Below are positions 11,379 to 19,953 of a stretch of DNA of 64,000 nucleotides, piece by piece (position 1 is the first letter of the stretch; every line of letters starts with the position of its first letter). Under the pieces are notes generated by a model, which worked only from the letters and a program-made list of their open reading frames with translations, ran no database searches and had not been told where the DNA came from. This DNA is from Hungatella hathewayi WAL-18680 (lineage in GTDB: Bacteria > Bacillota > Clostridia > Lachnospirales > Lachnospiraceae). Both the position numbers and the translations under genes were made by a program. The stretch lies in assembly GCF_000235505.1 (NCBI RefSeq), contig NZ_JH379027.1:1-64000 (forward strand), written 5' to 3'.

Positions 11379-12464
11379 TTAATTTTCATTGATTACCGTC
11401 CCGTCAATCACCCGGAATATCTTGTCAATCTGAAACCGGTGATTGACAAAATCATCCAGCCCCGTACAGGTAATCATGGTCTGTATATGATTAATTCCTG
11501 ATAACAGGTGGTCTTGTCTGCTGCTGTCAAGCTCCGACAATACATCATCCAGTAAAAGTATGGGATAATCATGTACCAGTTTTTTAACCAGTTCTATCTC
11601 TGCCAGTTTCAGCGATAAAGCCGCTGTTCTCTGCTGTCCCTGGGAACCAAATTTGCGGATATCAATCTCGTTGATGATAAAACTGATATCATCCCGATGA
11701 GGTCCCACCAGTGTTGTCTTCTGTTTGATATCCTGATTACGGCTTTTCTTTAATGTGGCTTCAAAATCCTGAATCTGGGTATTCGGCTCATATACAAGAT
11801 GCAGCTCTTCTTTATCACCTGATAGCTGTTTATGAATCTCCAAAAGCATGTCATTCAACTGATTGATAAATTCATAACGATAACGGATGATTTCTTTTCC
11901 ATATTGGACCAGCTGCATATCCCATATATCGAGGGTTTCCTCATATTCAGGCCGGAACATCAATTCTTTTAACAACTTGTTTCTCTGCGCAATCACTTTG
12001 TTGTACTGCACCAGCGCGTGGACATATAACTTATTTAGTTGACATAACTCTAAATCAACAAATCGTCTTCTCTCTGCCGGTCCATTTTTAATCAGGTTCA
12101 AATCCTCCGGTGAAAAGAACACGACATTGACAATGCCAAACAACTCACTGGCCTTCCTGATGGGAATCCCATTGATGGCCACGCCTTTGGCTCTGCTTTT
12201 CTTTAAATGCATATCAATCCGGTAAGGAACGTCGTTCTTTCTGATAGTCAGCTTGATATGAGATTCATCCCGCTCAAACTGTATCATCTCCCTGTCCTTG
12301 CTGCCCCGGTGGGACTTGGTGGTGCAGCATACATAGATGGCTTCCAGGATATTGGTCTTTCCCTGGGCATTGTCCCCATACAGAATATTGGTTCCCTGAT
12401 TAAAATCCATATGTAATTCGTCGTAATTTCTGTAATTCTTAAGCTCAATCGATTCAATAATCAT
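11379..12464 (-). CDS. recF: DNA replication and repair protein RecF
   Basis: 361 aa, the normal size of this SMC-like ATPase that loads RecA at gaps. Walker A is YGDNAQGKTNILEA (about residues 31-44). The signature KFGSQGQQRTAALSLKLAE and Walker B YPILLLDDVLSELD are present. It sits between the S4 protein gene and gyrB in the origin operon. Confidence 0.96.
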   Translation of the reverse strand: MIIESIELKNYRNYDELHMDFNQGTNILYGDNAQGKTNILEAIYVCCTTKSHRGSKDREMIQFERDESHIKLTIRKNDVPYRIDMHLKKSRAKGVAINGIPIRKASELFGIVNVVFFSPEDLNLIKNGPAERRRFVDLELCQLNKLYVHALVQYNKVIAQRNKLLKELMFRPEYEETLDIWDMQLVQYGKEIIRYRYEFINQLNDMLLEIHKQLSGDKEELHLVYEPNTQIQDFEATLKKSRNQDIKQKTTLVGPHRDDISFIINEIDIRKFGSQGQQRTAALSLKLAEIELVKKLVHDYPILLLDDVLSELDSSRQDHLLSGINHIQTMITCTGLDDFVNHRFQIDKIFRVIDGTVINEN

Positions 12465-12513
12465 GGATTTTATGATATCCTTCTTTACACGTTTATGACA
12501 TCAGTCATGTTCA

Positions 12514-12723
12514 TCATGATTTAATCTGGATACTTTCCCCATCAAAAGTCACAACATCGCCATCTCGTAATTTTTTACCTCTCTGGTATTCCACCTCACC
12601 GTTGACCTTTACCAGACCGTCTTCAATAGCAAACTTGGCATCGACCCCGGATTCCACCAGATTGGCAGCCTTCAGAGCCTGGCCAAGTTTGATATACTCA
12701 TCTCTTAATTTGATTTCCTGCAT
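12514..12723 (-). CDS. S4-domain RNA-binding protein (YaaA/RlbA type)
   Basis: 69 aa; essentially a lone S4 domain (IKLGQALKAANLVESGVDAK, LVKVNGEVEYQRGKKLRDGD). This small protein is found between dnaN and recF in most Firmicutes (B. subtilis yaaA/rlbA). A role in ribosome assembly has been suggested for the family, but its exact role is unsettled. Spacing of 49-68 bp on both sides fits the origin operon. Confidence 0.92.
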   Translation of the reverse strand: MQEIKLRDEYIKLGQALKAANLVESGVDAKFAIEDGLVKVNGEVEYQRGKKLRDGDVVTFDGESIQIKS

Positions 12724-12791
12724 GAAAATGTCCTTCTGTCTTTGACATATTTTATGTCAACTTATTATGTTAACTAGTTAAATTACCTGCT

Positions 12792-13910
12792 TTACACAGT
12801 GGCCGCGTTAAAGTTGACAGGAAGAATCAGATAAATGTACTGCTCCTCCGCATCCTTGATAAAGCATGGGGATTTTGGATTCATCATGTATAAATCAATT
12901 TCTTCATCGTCAATAATTCGAAGGGCATCGATGAGGAATTTGGGGTTGAATCCAATCATAATATCTTTTCCTGATTTATGAATCAGCACTTTCGCGTTCA
13001 TGGAACCAAAGCTGGAATTTAATTTTAATTCCATCACATGGTCTAAAATATTGATAATGATAGGTTTTTTATCATTTTCCCGAATCAAAATGCTGGCTCT
13101 GTCGATACAGTCAAGGAATTCCCGCTTGTTTACGGTCACTTTCGTCTCATAATCACTGGATAACATCTGGTCAATGCGGAAATACTCTCCCTCAATCAGG
13201 CGGGAAACCACTACGGTGTTGTCAAATTCAAACAAAATGTGGTTCTTGCTGAAGAAGATGAGAACTTCTTTTTCATTGTCGCCACCCAGAATTTTACTGA
13301 TTTCACCTAGAGTCTTGCCAGGAACGATGACTTTTATATCCTGATAATTATCTTTTAATATAATTTTTCTGATAGACATCCGGTGTCCGTCAAGGGAAAC
13401 GACCTTTAATTCGTTGCCTTTCACTTCAAAAAGTTCACCGGTCATCATCTTGTTGCTGTCATTGACAGAGATGGAGAAGATCGTCTGTCTGATAACTTCT
13501 TTTAATGTAAACTGGGACAGACTGATATAGTTCTCTCTTTCAATGTAAGGAAGATAGGAAAATTCATCCCCATCTTTTCCCTGAATATGGAAGATAGAAT
13601 TCTCACAAGTGATGGTAGTGTTGAATTTCTCGTCTGATTCAATCACAATCGGAGAATCTCCACCGGATAATTTACGGATAATCTCAGAGAGAAGTTTGGC
13701 ATCCAGTGCGATTTTTCCTCTGGTTTCGATGGTTCCTTCTACGGTAGTTTCAATGCCAAGTTCCATATCATTGGCTGTTAATTTTATCTGATTGTCAGTA
13801 GCATTGATTAAGATACATTCCAGAATCGACATGGTGGTCTTAGATGGAACTGCTTTTAATACAATATTAATGCCATTCAATAAGTCGTCTTTTTTAAATA
13901 GTAGCTTCAT
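12792..13910 (-). CDS. dnaN: DNA polymerase III beta sliding clamp
   Basis: 372 aa with three repeated clamp folds of about 120 residues. It carries the N-terminal KAVPSKTTMSILECILI and DAKLLSEIIRKL motifs and the C-terminal YLILPVNF motif (consensus M/VxPMRL region of the peptide-binding groove). It is the second gene of the origin operon, 292 bp after dnaA, with the DnaA-box cluster in that gap. Confidence 0.97.
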   Translation of the reverse strand: MKLLFKKDDLLNGINIVLKAVPSKTTMSILECILINATDNQIKLTANDMELGIETTVEGTIETRGKIALDAKLLSEIIRKLSGGDSPIVIESDEKFNTTITCENSIFHIQGKDGDEFSYLPYIERENYISLSQFTLKEVIRQTIFSISVNDSNKMMTGELFEVKGNELKVVSLDGHRMSIRKIILKDNYQDIKVIVPGKTLGEISKILGGDNEKEVLIFFSKNHILFEFDNTVVVSRLIEGEYFRIDQMLSSDYETKVTVNKREFLDCIDRASILIRENDKKPIIINILDHVMELKLNSSFGSMNAKVLIHKSGKDIMIGFNPKFLIDALRIIDDEEIDLYMMNPKSPCFIKDAEEQYIYLILPVNFNAATV

Positions 13911-14202
13911 AGTTGTTGATAACTCCTTTATGTTTTTTTGAGGGTTGCTTTAGATAAATATATAAGTAAATTCCGTAGCATTCGTAGTAGGGGCTGTTAA
14001 TTTGTGTAAAAGCCTTGAAAAGCCCGAACCTGCAACGTGGAGCGCTTGTACAAAAGCATGTGGATAAGCCTCAGAATTATTTTGAATAACCGGAGTGTTA
14101 TCCACAATGTCAAATTGGCCTGAAATCGAGGGCTGATTATCCACATAAAACCAACACTTTGTCCACATAGTTTTCCGCAGTGGAAACATCAGACGCCGTT
14201 TT
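13911..14202. other. oriC, dnaA-dnaN intergenic part with DnaA boxes
   Basis: This 292-bp gap holds three perfect DnaA boxes: TGTGGATAA at 14,059-14,067 and TTATCCACA at 14,098-14,106 and 14,137-14,145. A near match TTGTCCACA is at 14,159-14,167. An A+T-rich stretch (TAGATAAATATATAAGTAAA, about 13,951-13,970) next to the boxes is a candidate unwinding element. Firmicute origins commonly keep the unwinding element between dnaA and dnaN. No gene is supported here; a 79-aa ORF across the boxes is rejected. Confidence 0.85.
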
Positions 14203-15567
14203 CTACTGCGGACTTATCTTTTTCTTTAAAATATCGATGGTGTTAGACAGGCTTTCATTGGTTTCCAGCTCGGCGGCAATCTTTTCGCGGCCGTGAATAA
14301 TGGTAGTATGGTCGCGGCCTCCCAGATATTTGCCTATTACCTGAAGGGACGCGTCGGTCATGTTCTGGCAGAGATACATGACAATCTGTCTTGGGAATAC
14401 CACTTCTTTGTTTCTCTTCTGGGAAGAGATGTCGAGAGGGGTGATTCCAAAATGGTCCGCTACCACCTGTATAATCAATTCCGGTGTTACTTCTTTTTTG
14501 CTGTCCGGTGAGATAATATCTTTTAGGGCTTCTTCGGCCAGCGCGATATTAATCTCCTTGTTGTTGTCAAGCTTGGAAAGAGCTACGATTTTCGTCAGGG
14601 CGCCTTCCAATTCACGGATGTTGGACTTGATGTTGGTGGCAATGTATTTGATTACTTCGTTGTCAATGTTGTAGCCTTCCAGTTCTTCTTTTTTGCGGAG
14701 AATGGCCATTCGGGTCTCGTAATTTGGAGACTGGATGTCCACCGTAAGGCCCCACTCGAAACGGGAACGGAGACGTTCTTCCAGAGTCTCAATCTCTTTC
14801 GGAGGTTTATCCGAGGAGATGATAATCTGCTTTTTGGCTTCATGCAGCGCGTTGAAGGTATGGAAAAATTCTTCCTGCGTACTCTCTTTACCGATGATAA
14901 ACTGGATATCATCGATTAACAGAACATCGTTGTTGCGGTATTTTTCCCGGAATTCCGTGGTGGAAATATTGTTTTTGTTACGGATGGCGTCAATCAGCTC
15001 ATTGGTGAATTTTTCGGAAGTAACGTATAAAATCTTCGCCGCCGGATTATTCTTTAATATAAAATGAGCGATGGAATGCATCAAATGGGTCTTGCCAAGT
15101 CCCACGCCTCCATAGATAAACAGCGGGTTGTAGATTTCACCAGGAGATTCCGCCACAGCAAGGGATGCCGCGTGTGCCAGATTGTTGTTGGCGCCTACGA
15201 CGAAGGTATCAAAGGTATACCTTGGGTTTAAGTTCGCATTCTGCAAGGCCGTTGGACTGACATATTCCTGTTTCGTCTGAATCAGCTGTTTTGACTGTCT
15301 GGCTTTCGTGTCTTCCTCCAGAATGAAATTGACATCACAGGTGATTCCCGTTACTTCTTCTATGGATACTTTTAATAAAAGTGTATATTTTCTTTTCAGA
15401 TAAGATAAGAAATTGGCGTCCGGAACGATGACTTCCAGAGTGTTGCCCTCCAGGGAAGAAACCTTGAGGGGAAGCAGCCAGGTGGTGAAGGACACATTGG
15501 AAATATCATGTTCTTCTTTTAAATAAAGAAGGATATCGTCCCATTTTTCTATCAATTGCTCGAGCAT
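14203..15567 (-). CDS. dnaA: Chromosomal replication initiator DnaA
   Basis: 454 aa, full length. Domain I is at the N-terminus. The AAA+ domain has Walker A GGVGLGKTHLMHSI (about residues 150-163) and Walker B VLLIDDIQF. The C-terminal domain IV carries the DnaA signature GGRDHTTIIHGREKI, which reads DnaA boxes. It starts the leftward replication operon and is flanked by box clusters on both sides. Confidence 0.98.
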   Translation of the reverse strand: MLEQLIEKWDDILLYLKEEHDISNVSFTTWLLPLKVSSLEGNTLEVIVPDANFLSYLKRKYTLLLKVSIEEVTGITCDVNFILEEDTKARQSKQLIQTKQEYVSPTALQNANLNPRYTFDTFVVGANNNLAHAASLAVAESPGEIYNPLFIYGGVGLGKTHLMHSIAHFILKNNPAAKILYVTSEKFTNELIDAIRNKNNISTTEFREKYRNNDVLLIDDIQFIIGKESTQEEFFHTFNALHEAKKQIIISSDKPPKEIETLEERLRSRFEWGLTVDIQSPNYETRMAILRKKEELEGYNIDNEVIKYIATNIKSNIRELEGALTKIVALSKLDNNKEINIALAEEALKDIISPDSKKEVTPELIIQVVADHFGITPLDISSQKRNKEVVFPRQIVMYLCQNMTDASLQVIGKYLGGRDHTTIIHGREKIAAELETNESLSNTIDILKKKISPQ

Positions 15568-15870
15568 AATCAGTCTCCTAATCTTGTTAAATGGTTAACA
15601 GGCACATTAACCCAATCTAAATTCTATTTTATACTAATTCTAAGGAATTTTCAATGGCAATGTGGATAAGTATGTGAAAAACATGTGAAGAGAGACTGGA
15701 TAACTGTGGAATAATCACAGTTGGGACTAGTTATTCACAGGTTAAGAATTTATGGAATACCAGTTATTCACAGGGGAAAAACTTTGAATTATAAATGTTT
15801 TTTTGCAGAAGGCTGTGGAAATGCACACGGTTTTCCATATAGTTATCCACAAGTTATCAACAAATTGGGG
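15568..15870. other. oriC, region upstream of dnaA with DnaA boxes
   Basis: Perfect boxes are TGTGGATAA at 15,661-15,669 and TTATCCACA at 15,843-15,851. One-mismatch boxes are TTATTCACA at 15,731-15,739 and 15,764-15,772, and TTATCAACA at 15,854-15,862. They lie between divergent dnaA and the ECF-transporter gene, so this is the second half of a bipartite origin and also the dnaA promoter region, where DnaA would autoregulate. The ORFs across it are not believable genes. Confidence 0.85.
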
Positions 15871-15997
15871 ATAACATTATGTAAATTAACATTTTTGGTG
15901 ATTTTTATTGACGCGGGCTGTTGATTTCTATATAATCCAAACGTAACGAATATTGCATTGTATCTTTTTTTAAAGAACAGTAGCAGGAGGTAGAAAA

Positions 15998-16615
15998 ATG
16001 AATAAGAGAGTAAGGGACACTCGTTGGTTAACCAGTGTTGCACTTATGGCGGCCATTGTGATTTTATTGGCGAACACGCCGCTTGGCATGATTCAATTGC
16101 CGGTGATTAAGGCAACAACTGTACACATTCCCGTGATTTTGGGCGCTATTTTGCTGGGGCCATTGGCGGGGAGTATTCTGGGAGGAGTATTTGGCATCTG
16201 TTCCATGATAAGCAATACCACGGCTCCCACTTTGTTGTCGTTTGCGTTTTCCCCATTTATGAGTATGACGGGAATTCAGGGAGCGGCGAAGGCGGTATGG
16301 ATTTCCGTGGGATGCAGAATTTTGATTGGACTGATATCCGGGTGGCTGTGGATACTTCTGAAAAAATGTAAGGTAAACACCATGATTGCGCTGCCGATTA
16401 CGGGTTTTGCCGGTGCGATGACGAATACGGTGTTTGTCATGGGAAGTATTTATTTTCTTCTGGCAAAGGAGTATGCGGCGGCAAAGAGTGTGGCAATCGA
16501 CGCAGTTTGGGGTCTGGTACTCGGAACAGTGACGGCATCGGGAATTCCGGAGGCCATTGCTGCGGCTGTTTTGGTGGCATTGATTGGAAAGGTTTTATTG
16601 AAGGTTGTAAAATAG
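15998..16615 (+). CDS. ECF transporter S component
   Basis: 205 aa with about six hydrophobic segments. The pattern fits the ECF_trnsprt family of substrate-binding S components, including a VHIPVILGAILLGPLAGSILG segment and an N-terminal TRWLTSVALMAAI helix with the LTxxALxxAL-like ECF contact motif. It would bind a vitamin-type substrate in the membrane and share the general EcfAAT module, which is not encoded here. A good ribosome-binding site (AGGAGGTAG) precedes ATG 15,998. Insertion of this gene between oriC and rpmH is unusual against B. subtilis order. Substrate not assignable. Confidence 0.8.
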   Translation: MNKRVRDTRWLTSVALMAAIVILLANTPLGMIQLPVIKATTVHIPVILGAILLGPLAGSILGGVFGICSMISNTTAPTLLSFAFSPFMSMTGIQGAAKAVWISVGCRILIGLISGWLWILLKKCKVNTMIALPITGFAGAMTNTVFVMGSIYFLLAKEYAAAKSVAIDAVWGLVLGTVTASGIPEAIAAAVLVALIGKVLLKVVK

Positions 16616-16667
16616 CTGGTGATAAAATACTAAATATAGTTGTTAAATTTCATAAGACATACATATT

Positions 16668-16700
16668 ATAGGGATGGCAAAAAAGCTGTCCCTATTTTTG
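16668..16700 (+). terminator. Terminator after the ECF gene
   Basis: AGGGATGGC pairs with GCTGTCCCT around an A-rich loop, followed by ATTTTTG. It isolates the ECF gene from the rpmH promoter just downstream. Confidence 0.75.
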
Positions 16701-16710
16701 CAAGTTTTCC

Positions 16711-16739
16711 TTGACTTCACAGGATTTTTTCTATATAAT
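16711..16739 (+). promoter_or_regulatory. rpmH promoter
   Basis: TTGACT (16,711-16,716), a 17-bp spacer and a perfect TATAAT (16,734-16,739) lie 76 bp before rpmH. The strength suits a ribosomal-protein gene. Confidence 0.85.
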
Positions 16740-16815
16740 TGGGTGGATGTTTAATTAGAATAGTCTTAATATGCTTATGCAAATAAGTTATTATAAAAGA
16801 GGAGGTGCCCGCATT

Positions 16816-16950
16816 ATGAAAATGACATTTCAGCCTAAGAAGAGACAGAGAGCGAGAGTTCATGGATTCAGAGCTAGAATGAGCAGCCCAGGCGGAAGAA
16901 AAGTGTTAGCCGCAAGAAGAGCAAAAGGAAGAGCGAAATTATCAGCTTAA
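16816..16950 (+). CDS. rpmH: Ribosomal protein L34
   Basis: 44 aa, strongly basic, the exact family length. It reads [19 protein letters not shown], then [18 protein letters not shown], which is the L34 pattern. GGAGGTG precedes the ATG. It is the first gene of the rpmH-rnpA-yidD-yidC-jag-mnmE-mnmG-rsmG series beside oriC. The ORF is short enough to be missed by length cut-offs. Confidence 0.98.
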   Translation: MKMTFQPKKRQRARVHGFRARMSSPGGRKVLAARRAKGRAKLSA

Positions 16951-16956
16951 TGAATC

Positions 16957-16983
16957 AGGCCGCAAGTGATTGTGGCCTTTTTT
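16957..16983 (+). terminator. Terminator/attenuator between rpmH and rnpA
   Basis: AGGCCGCAA and TTGTGGCCT form a 9-bp stem with a 4-nt loop, followed by TTTTT. It lies 7 bp after rpmH and would reduce read-through into rnpA, explaining unequal output of L34 and RnpA. Confidence 0.8.
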
Positions 16984-17035
16984 ATACGCTCCGTTTGTGC
17001 TCGGCGCAGGAATTTGCATTGGATAGGGAGCATGC

Positions 17036-17380
17036 ATGAAACGTTTTCATTCGATTAAAAAAAACAGTGATTTTCAGGTGGTTTACAGGACCGGGAAATC
17101 TTACGCCAACAAATTGTTGGTGATGTATGTGATTCGCAGGGACGAGCAGGAGACGAGAATCGGAATATCCGTTAGTAAAAAAGTTGGAAACAGTGTTGTA
17201 AGACATCGTGTGACAAGATTGATAAGAGAGAGTTTTCGGTTAAACAGAGCAGAGATTGAGACTGGATTAGACATCGTAGTGGTTGCAAGACCGGCAGCCA
17301 GAGATTCGGATTACAAAATGATTGAAAGTGCATTTGTGCACTTGTGCGGACTGCATAACATTAAAAAAGAATTGAAGTGA
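17036..17380 (+). CDS. rnpA: Ribonuclease P protein component
   Basis: 114 aa, the usual size. The RNR-like basic motif [19 protein letters not shown] (about residues 52-70) is the RNase P RNA-binding signature, with the N-terminal [17 protein letters not shown] segment. It assists the RNA subunit in tRNA 5' processing. yidD begins 4 bp after its stop. Confidence 0.96.
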   Translation: MKRFHSIKKNSDFQVVYRTGKSYANKLLVMYVIRRDEQETRIGISVSKKVGNSVVRHRVTRLIRESFRLNRAEIETGLDIVVVARPAARDSDYKMIESAFVHLCGLHNIKKELK

Positions 17381-17384
17381 TAAG

Positions 17385-17600
17385 ATGATTAAAAAATTTA
17401 TGATTCTGCTTATCAGGGGGTATCAGATTTTTCTATCTCCATTAAAAGTAAGATATCACTGTATTTACACACCTACGTGTTCTCAATACGCCATTGAGGC
17501 ACTGCAAAAGTATGGTGTGTTGAAAGGCACATGGCTGGCTGCAAGGAGGATACTGCGGTGTCATCCCTGGGCTGAAGGCGGTTATGACCCAGTTCCGTAA
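17385..17600 (+). CDS. yidD: Membrane protein insertion efficiency factor YidD
   Basis: 71 aa. It shows the family pattern: an N-terminal amphipathic helix ([11 protein letters not shown]), then the Cys-containing [13 protein letters not shown] and [18 protein letters not shown] blocks. It lies between rnpA and yidC, its classical place, and assists YidC-dependent membrane insertion. Confidence 0.96.
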   Translation: MIKKFMILLIRGYQIFLSPLKVRYHCIYTPTCSQYAIEALQKYGVLKGTWLAARRILRCHPWAEGGYDPVP

Positions 17601-17654
17601 ATGAGGAAAGTTCCCTTCGACTCTAACTTGGGGAACAGTTGAGGAGGTAGTACT

Positions 17655-18944
17655 TTGGAGTTTTTGGTTTTGACTAAAACAAGTGGTTTTTTAGGTCCGA
17701 TTGCAGAACTTTTAGGACTTATTATGGAGGGGCTTTTTCGATTTACCAGTTCATTCGGTATTTTGAATATTGGTTTATGTATCATTCTGTTTACTCTGGT
17801 TACCAAGTTATTGATGTTCCCGCTTACGATTAAGCAGCAGAAATCAAGTAAATTGATGTCGGTAATGCAGCCGGAGATTCAGGCGATTCAGAAGAAATAT
17901 AAGGGCAAACAGGACCAGGAATCTATGATGAAGATGAACGTGGAGACCAAGGCTGTCTATGAGAAGTACGGCACTTCCATGACTGGCGGCTGTCTTCCTA
18001 TGCTGATTCAGCTTCCGATTATGTTTGCGTTGTACCGTGTGATGTACAATATTCCGGCGTATGTTTCCACTGTGCGCCATTACTTTGATTTGATTATTGC
18101 AAAACTGCCATCAGGATTTGCATCCACCGAAGTATTTACAGGTCTTGCGGAAACTCACAAGCTGGCCGGTATGGATTATTCCAATATGGACAAGGTGGTT
18201 GATCTTCTCTATAAGCTGACAGACCGTCAGTGGGGTGAGATGACAGCGGCGTTTCCTGATATTGCGACGGTTGTAACCCAGACAGGGGAAAATGCAATCG
18301 AGAGCATTAACAAGATGCAGCAGTTTTTTGGTATTAATATAGCTTATACACCACTGAATGTAATTCTTGATTTCTTTAAGGGTGGTTCGGATATCACAGT
18401 TTTTGCGATGATTACTGCGCTTTTGATTCCGATTCTTTCCGGTTTGACACAGTGGTACAGTACGAAGTTGATGACTTCCGCCCAGCCTCAGACAGCAGAA
18501 GATGCTCCTGGTGGAAATATGATGAAGACCATGAATACTACCATGCCTTTGATGTCAGTGGTATTCTGTTTCTCCTTCCCGGTTGGTATCGGTATCTACT
18601 GGGTAGCCAGCAGTGTGTTCCAGGTGATTCAGCAGGTTGGTGTAAATGCATATCTGAATAAGATTGATATTGATGATTTGATTAAGAAGAATGTGGAGAA
18701 GGCCAACAAGAAACGGGCGAAAAAAGGTCTTCCACCTACAAGGATTACCCAGAATGCTTCCGCTACTCTGAAGAGTATTCAGGCGGCAGAAGAGAAGGAA
18801 GAGGCGGCCAGAGCACAGAAAATCGAGAAGTCCAAACAGATTATGAAGGATTCCACGGAATACTATAATATGGATGCGAAACCCGGAAGTCTGGCTTCGA
18901 AAGCGGCTATGGTGCAGAAGTATAACGAGAAGCACAACAAATAG
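17655..18944 (+). CDS. yidC: Membrane protein insertase YidC/OxaI
   Basis: 429 aa. About five hydrophobic segments carry the YidC/Oxa1 core: PLTIKQQKSS with the hydrophilic-groove region, MTGGCLPMLIQLPIMFALYRVMYN, and the C-terminal FPVGIGIYWVASSVFQVIQQ. The tail is a charged, lysine-rich cytosolic region. The start is TTG 17,655 behind a strong GAGGAGGTAG site; no closer ATG fits. The loop between membrane segments (about residues 135-235) is longer than in B. subtilis SpoIIIJ. It probably inserts membrane proteins with YidD and the KhpB/Jag RNA-binding protein. Confidence 0.95.
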   Translation: MEFLVLTKTSGFLGPIAELLGLIMEGLFRFTSSFGILNIGLCIILFTLVTKLLMFPLTIKQQKSSKLMSVMQPEIQAIQKKYKGKQDQESMMKMNVETKAVYEKYGTSMTGGCLPMLIQLPIMFALYRVMYNIPAYVSTVRHYFDLIIAKLPSGFASTEVFTGLAETHKLAGMDYSNMDKVVDLLYKLTDRQWGEMTAAFPDIATVVTQTGENAIESINKMQQFFGINIAYTPLNVILDFFKGGSDITVFAMITALLIPILSGLTQWYSTKLMTSAQPQTAEDAPGGNMMKTMNTTMPLMSVVFCFSFPVGIGIYWVASSVFQVIQQVGVNAYLNKIDIDDLIKKNVEKANKKRAKKGLPPTRITQNASATLKSIQAAEEKEEAARAQKIEKSKQIMKDSTEYYNMDAKPGSLASKAAMVQKYNEKHNK

Positions 18945-18956
18945 GAGGGGTGACCT

Positions 18957-19874
18957 ATGAATACGATTACAGTTTCTGCTAAAACACTGGATGAGGCAAT
19001 TACGAAAGCGTTAATAGAATTGGGAACCACCAGTGATAATTTGGATTACACTGTCATTGATGAGGGCAGCGCCGGATTTCTTGGCATTATTGGCGCCAAA
19101 CCGGTAAAAATCAGTGCGAAGAAAAAGAGGGAGTTAGATACCCTCGATGATTTCCTGGACAAAGACCAGGAGGCAAAGAAACAGCAGGAAGCAGCGAAGA
19201 GAGAAGCAAAGGCAGCTCAGAAGGCGGCAAAACCGGTTGAGAAAAAACCGGCGAAGCCTGTTCGGGAAAATAAACCTGTCAAGGAAGAGAAGGTTTATAA
19301 AGAAGAGAAAGTTGTAAAAGAGGAAAAAGCTGCTCCGGTAGAAAATCAGGAGAAACCTGTGGTGTCCTCCAAAAAATCAGTGGATGGCACAGTCTATGAG
19401 GAGACAGCTAAAAAGTTCCTGGTGCAGATGTTTGCAGCTATGAATATGGAAGTGGAGATTACAGCTTCCTATCATGAGGGTGATAAAGAGTTGTATGTGG
19501 ATATGTCCGGCGCCGATATGGGAATTCTGATTGGCAAGAGAGGACAGACACTGGATTCCTTACAGTATCTGGTAAGCCTTGTTGTGAATAAGGACTGCGA
19601 CGGTTATGTTCGTGTGAAACTGGATACGGAGAATTACCGGGCAAGAAGAAAAGATACGCTGGAGACATTGGCAAAGAATATTGCTTATAAGGTGAAACGG
19701 ACGAGACGTTCTGTTTCTCTGGAGCCTATGAATCCTTATGAGAGAAGAATCATTCATTCCGCGTTGCAGAATGATAAATTCGTGATTACCCGCAGTGAGG
19801 GGGAAGAGCCATTCAGACATGTGGTCGTTTCCTTAAAGAGAGAGAATCGGGAAAACAGGGATAAGAATAATTAA
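18957..19874 (+). CDS. jag: RNA-binding protein KhpB/Jag
   Basis: 305 aa. The N-terminal Jag_N domain (about residues 1-52, with GTTSDNLDYTVIDEGSAGFLGIIG) is followed by a lysine/alanine/glutamate-rich linker (55-130), a KH-II domain (about 145-225, GADMGILIGKRGQTLDSLQYL) and an R3H domain (PMNPYERRIIHSALQ, about 258-300). It binds RNA together with KhpA and is linked to cell division and elongation. It begins 12 bp after yidC. Confidence 0.95.
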   Translation: MNTITVSAKTLDEAITKALIELGTTSDNLDYTVIDEGSAGFLGIIGAKPVKISAKKKRELDTLDDFLDKDQEAKKQQEAAKREAKAAQKAAKPVEKKPAKPVRENKPVKEEKVYKEEKVVKEEKAAPVENQEKPVVSSKKSVDGTVYEETAKKFLVQMFAAMNMEVEITASYHEGDKELYVDMSGADMGILIGKRGQTLDSLQYLVSLVVNKDCDGYVRVKLDTENYRARRKDTLETLAKNIAYKVKRTRRSVSLEPMNPYERRIIHSALQNDKFVITRSEGEEPFRHVVVSLKRENRENRDKNN

Positions 19875-19953
19875 CTGACATAGTAATATAGATTGGAAGG
19901 GGCTGTCACGGTGTGGCAACCCCTGAATCTCTTTTAGAGTTTGAGGGAGAAGC

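Noticed and set aside
13950-14189. 79-aa ORF in the dnaA-dnaN gap
   Set aside because: It crosses three DnaA boxes and the unwinding region and has no ribosome-binding site.
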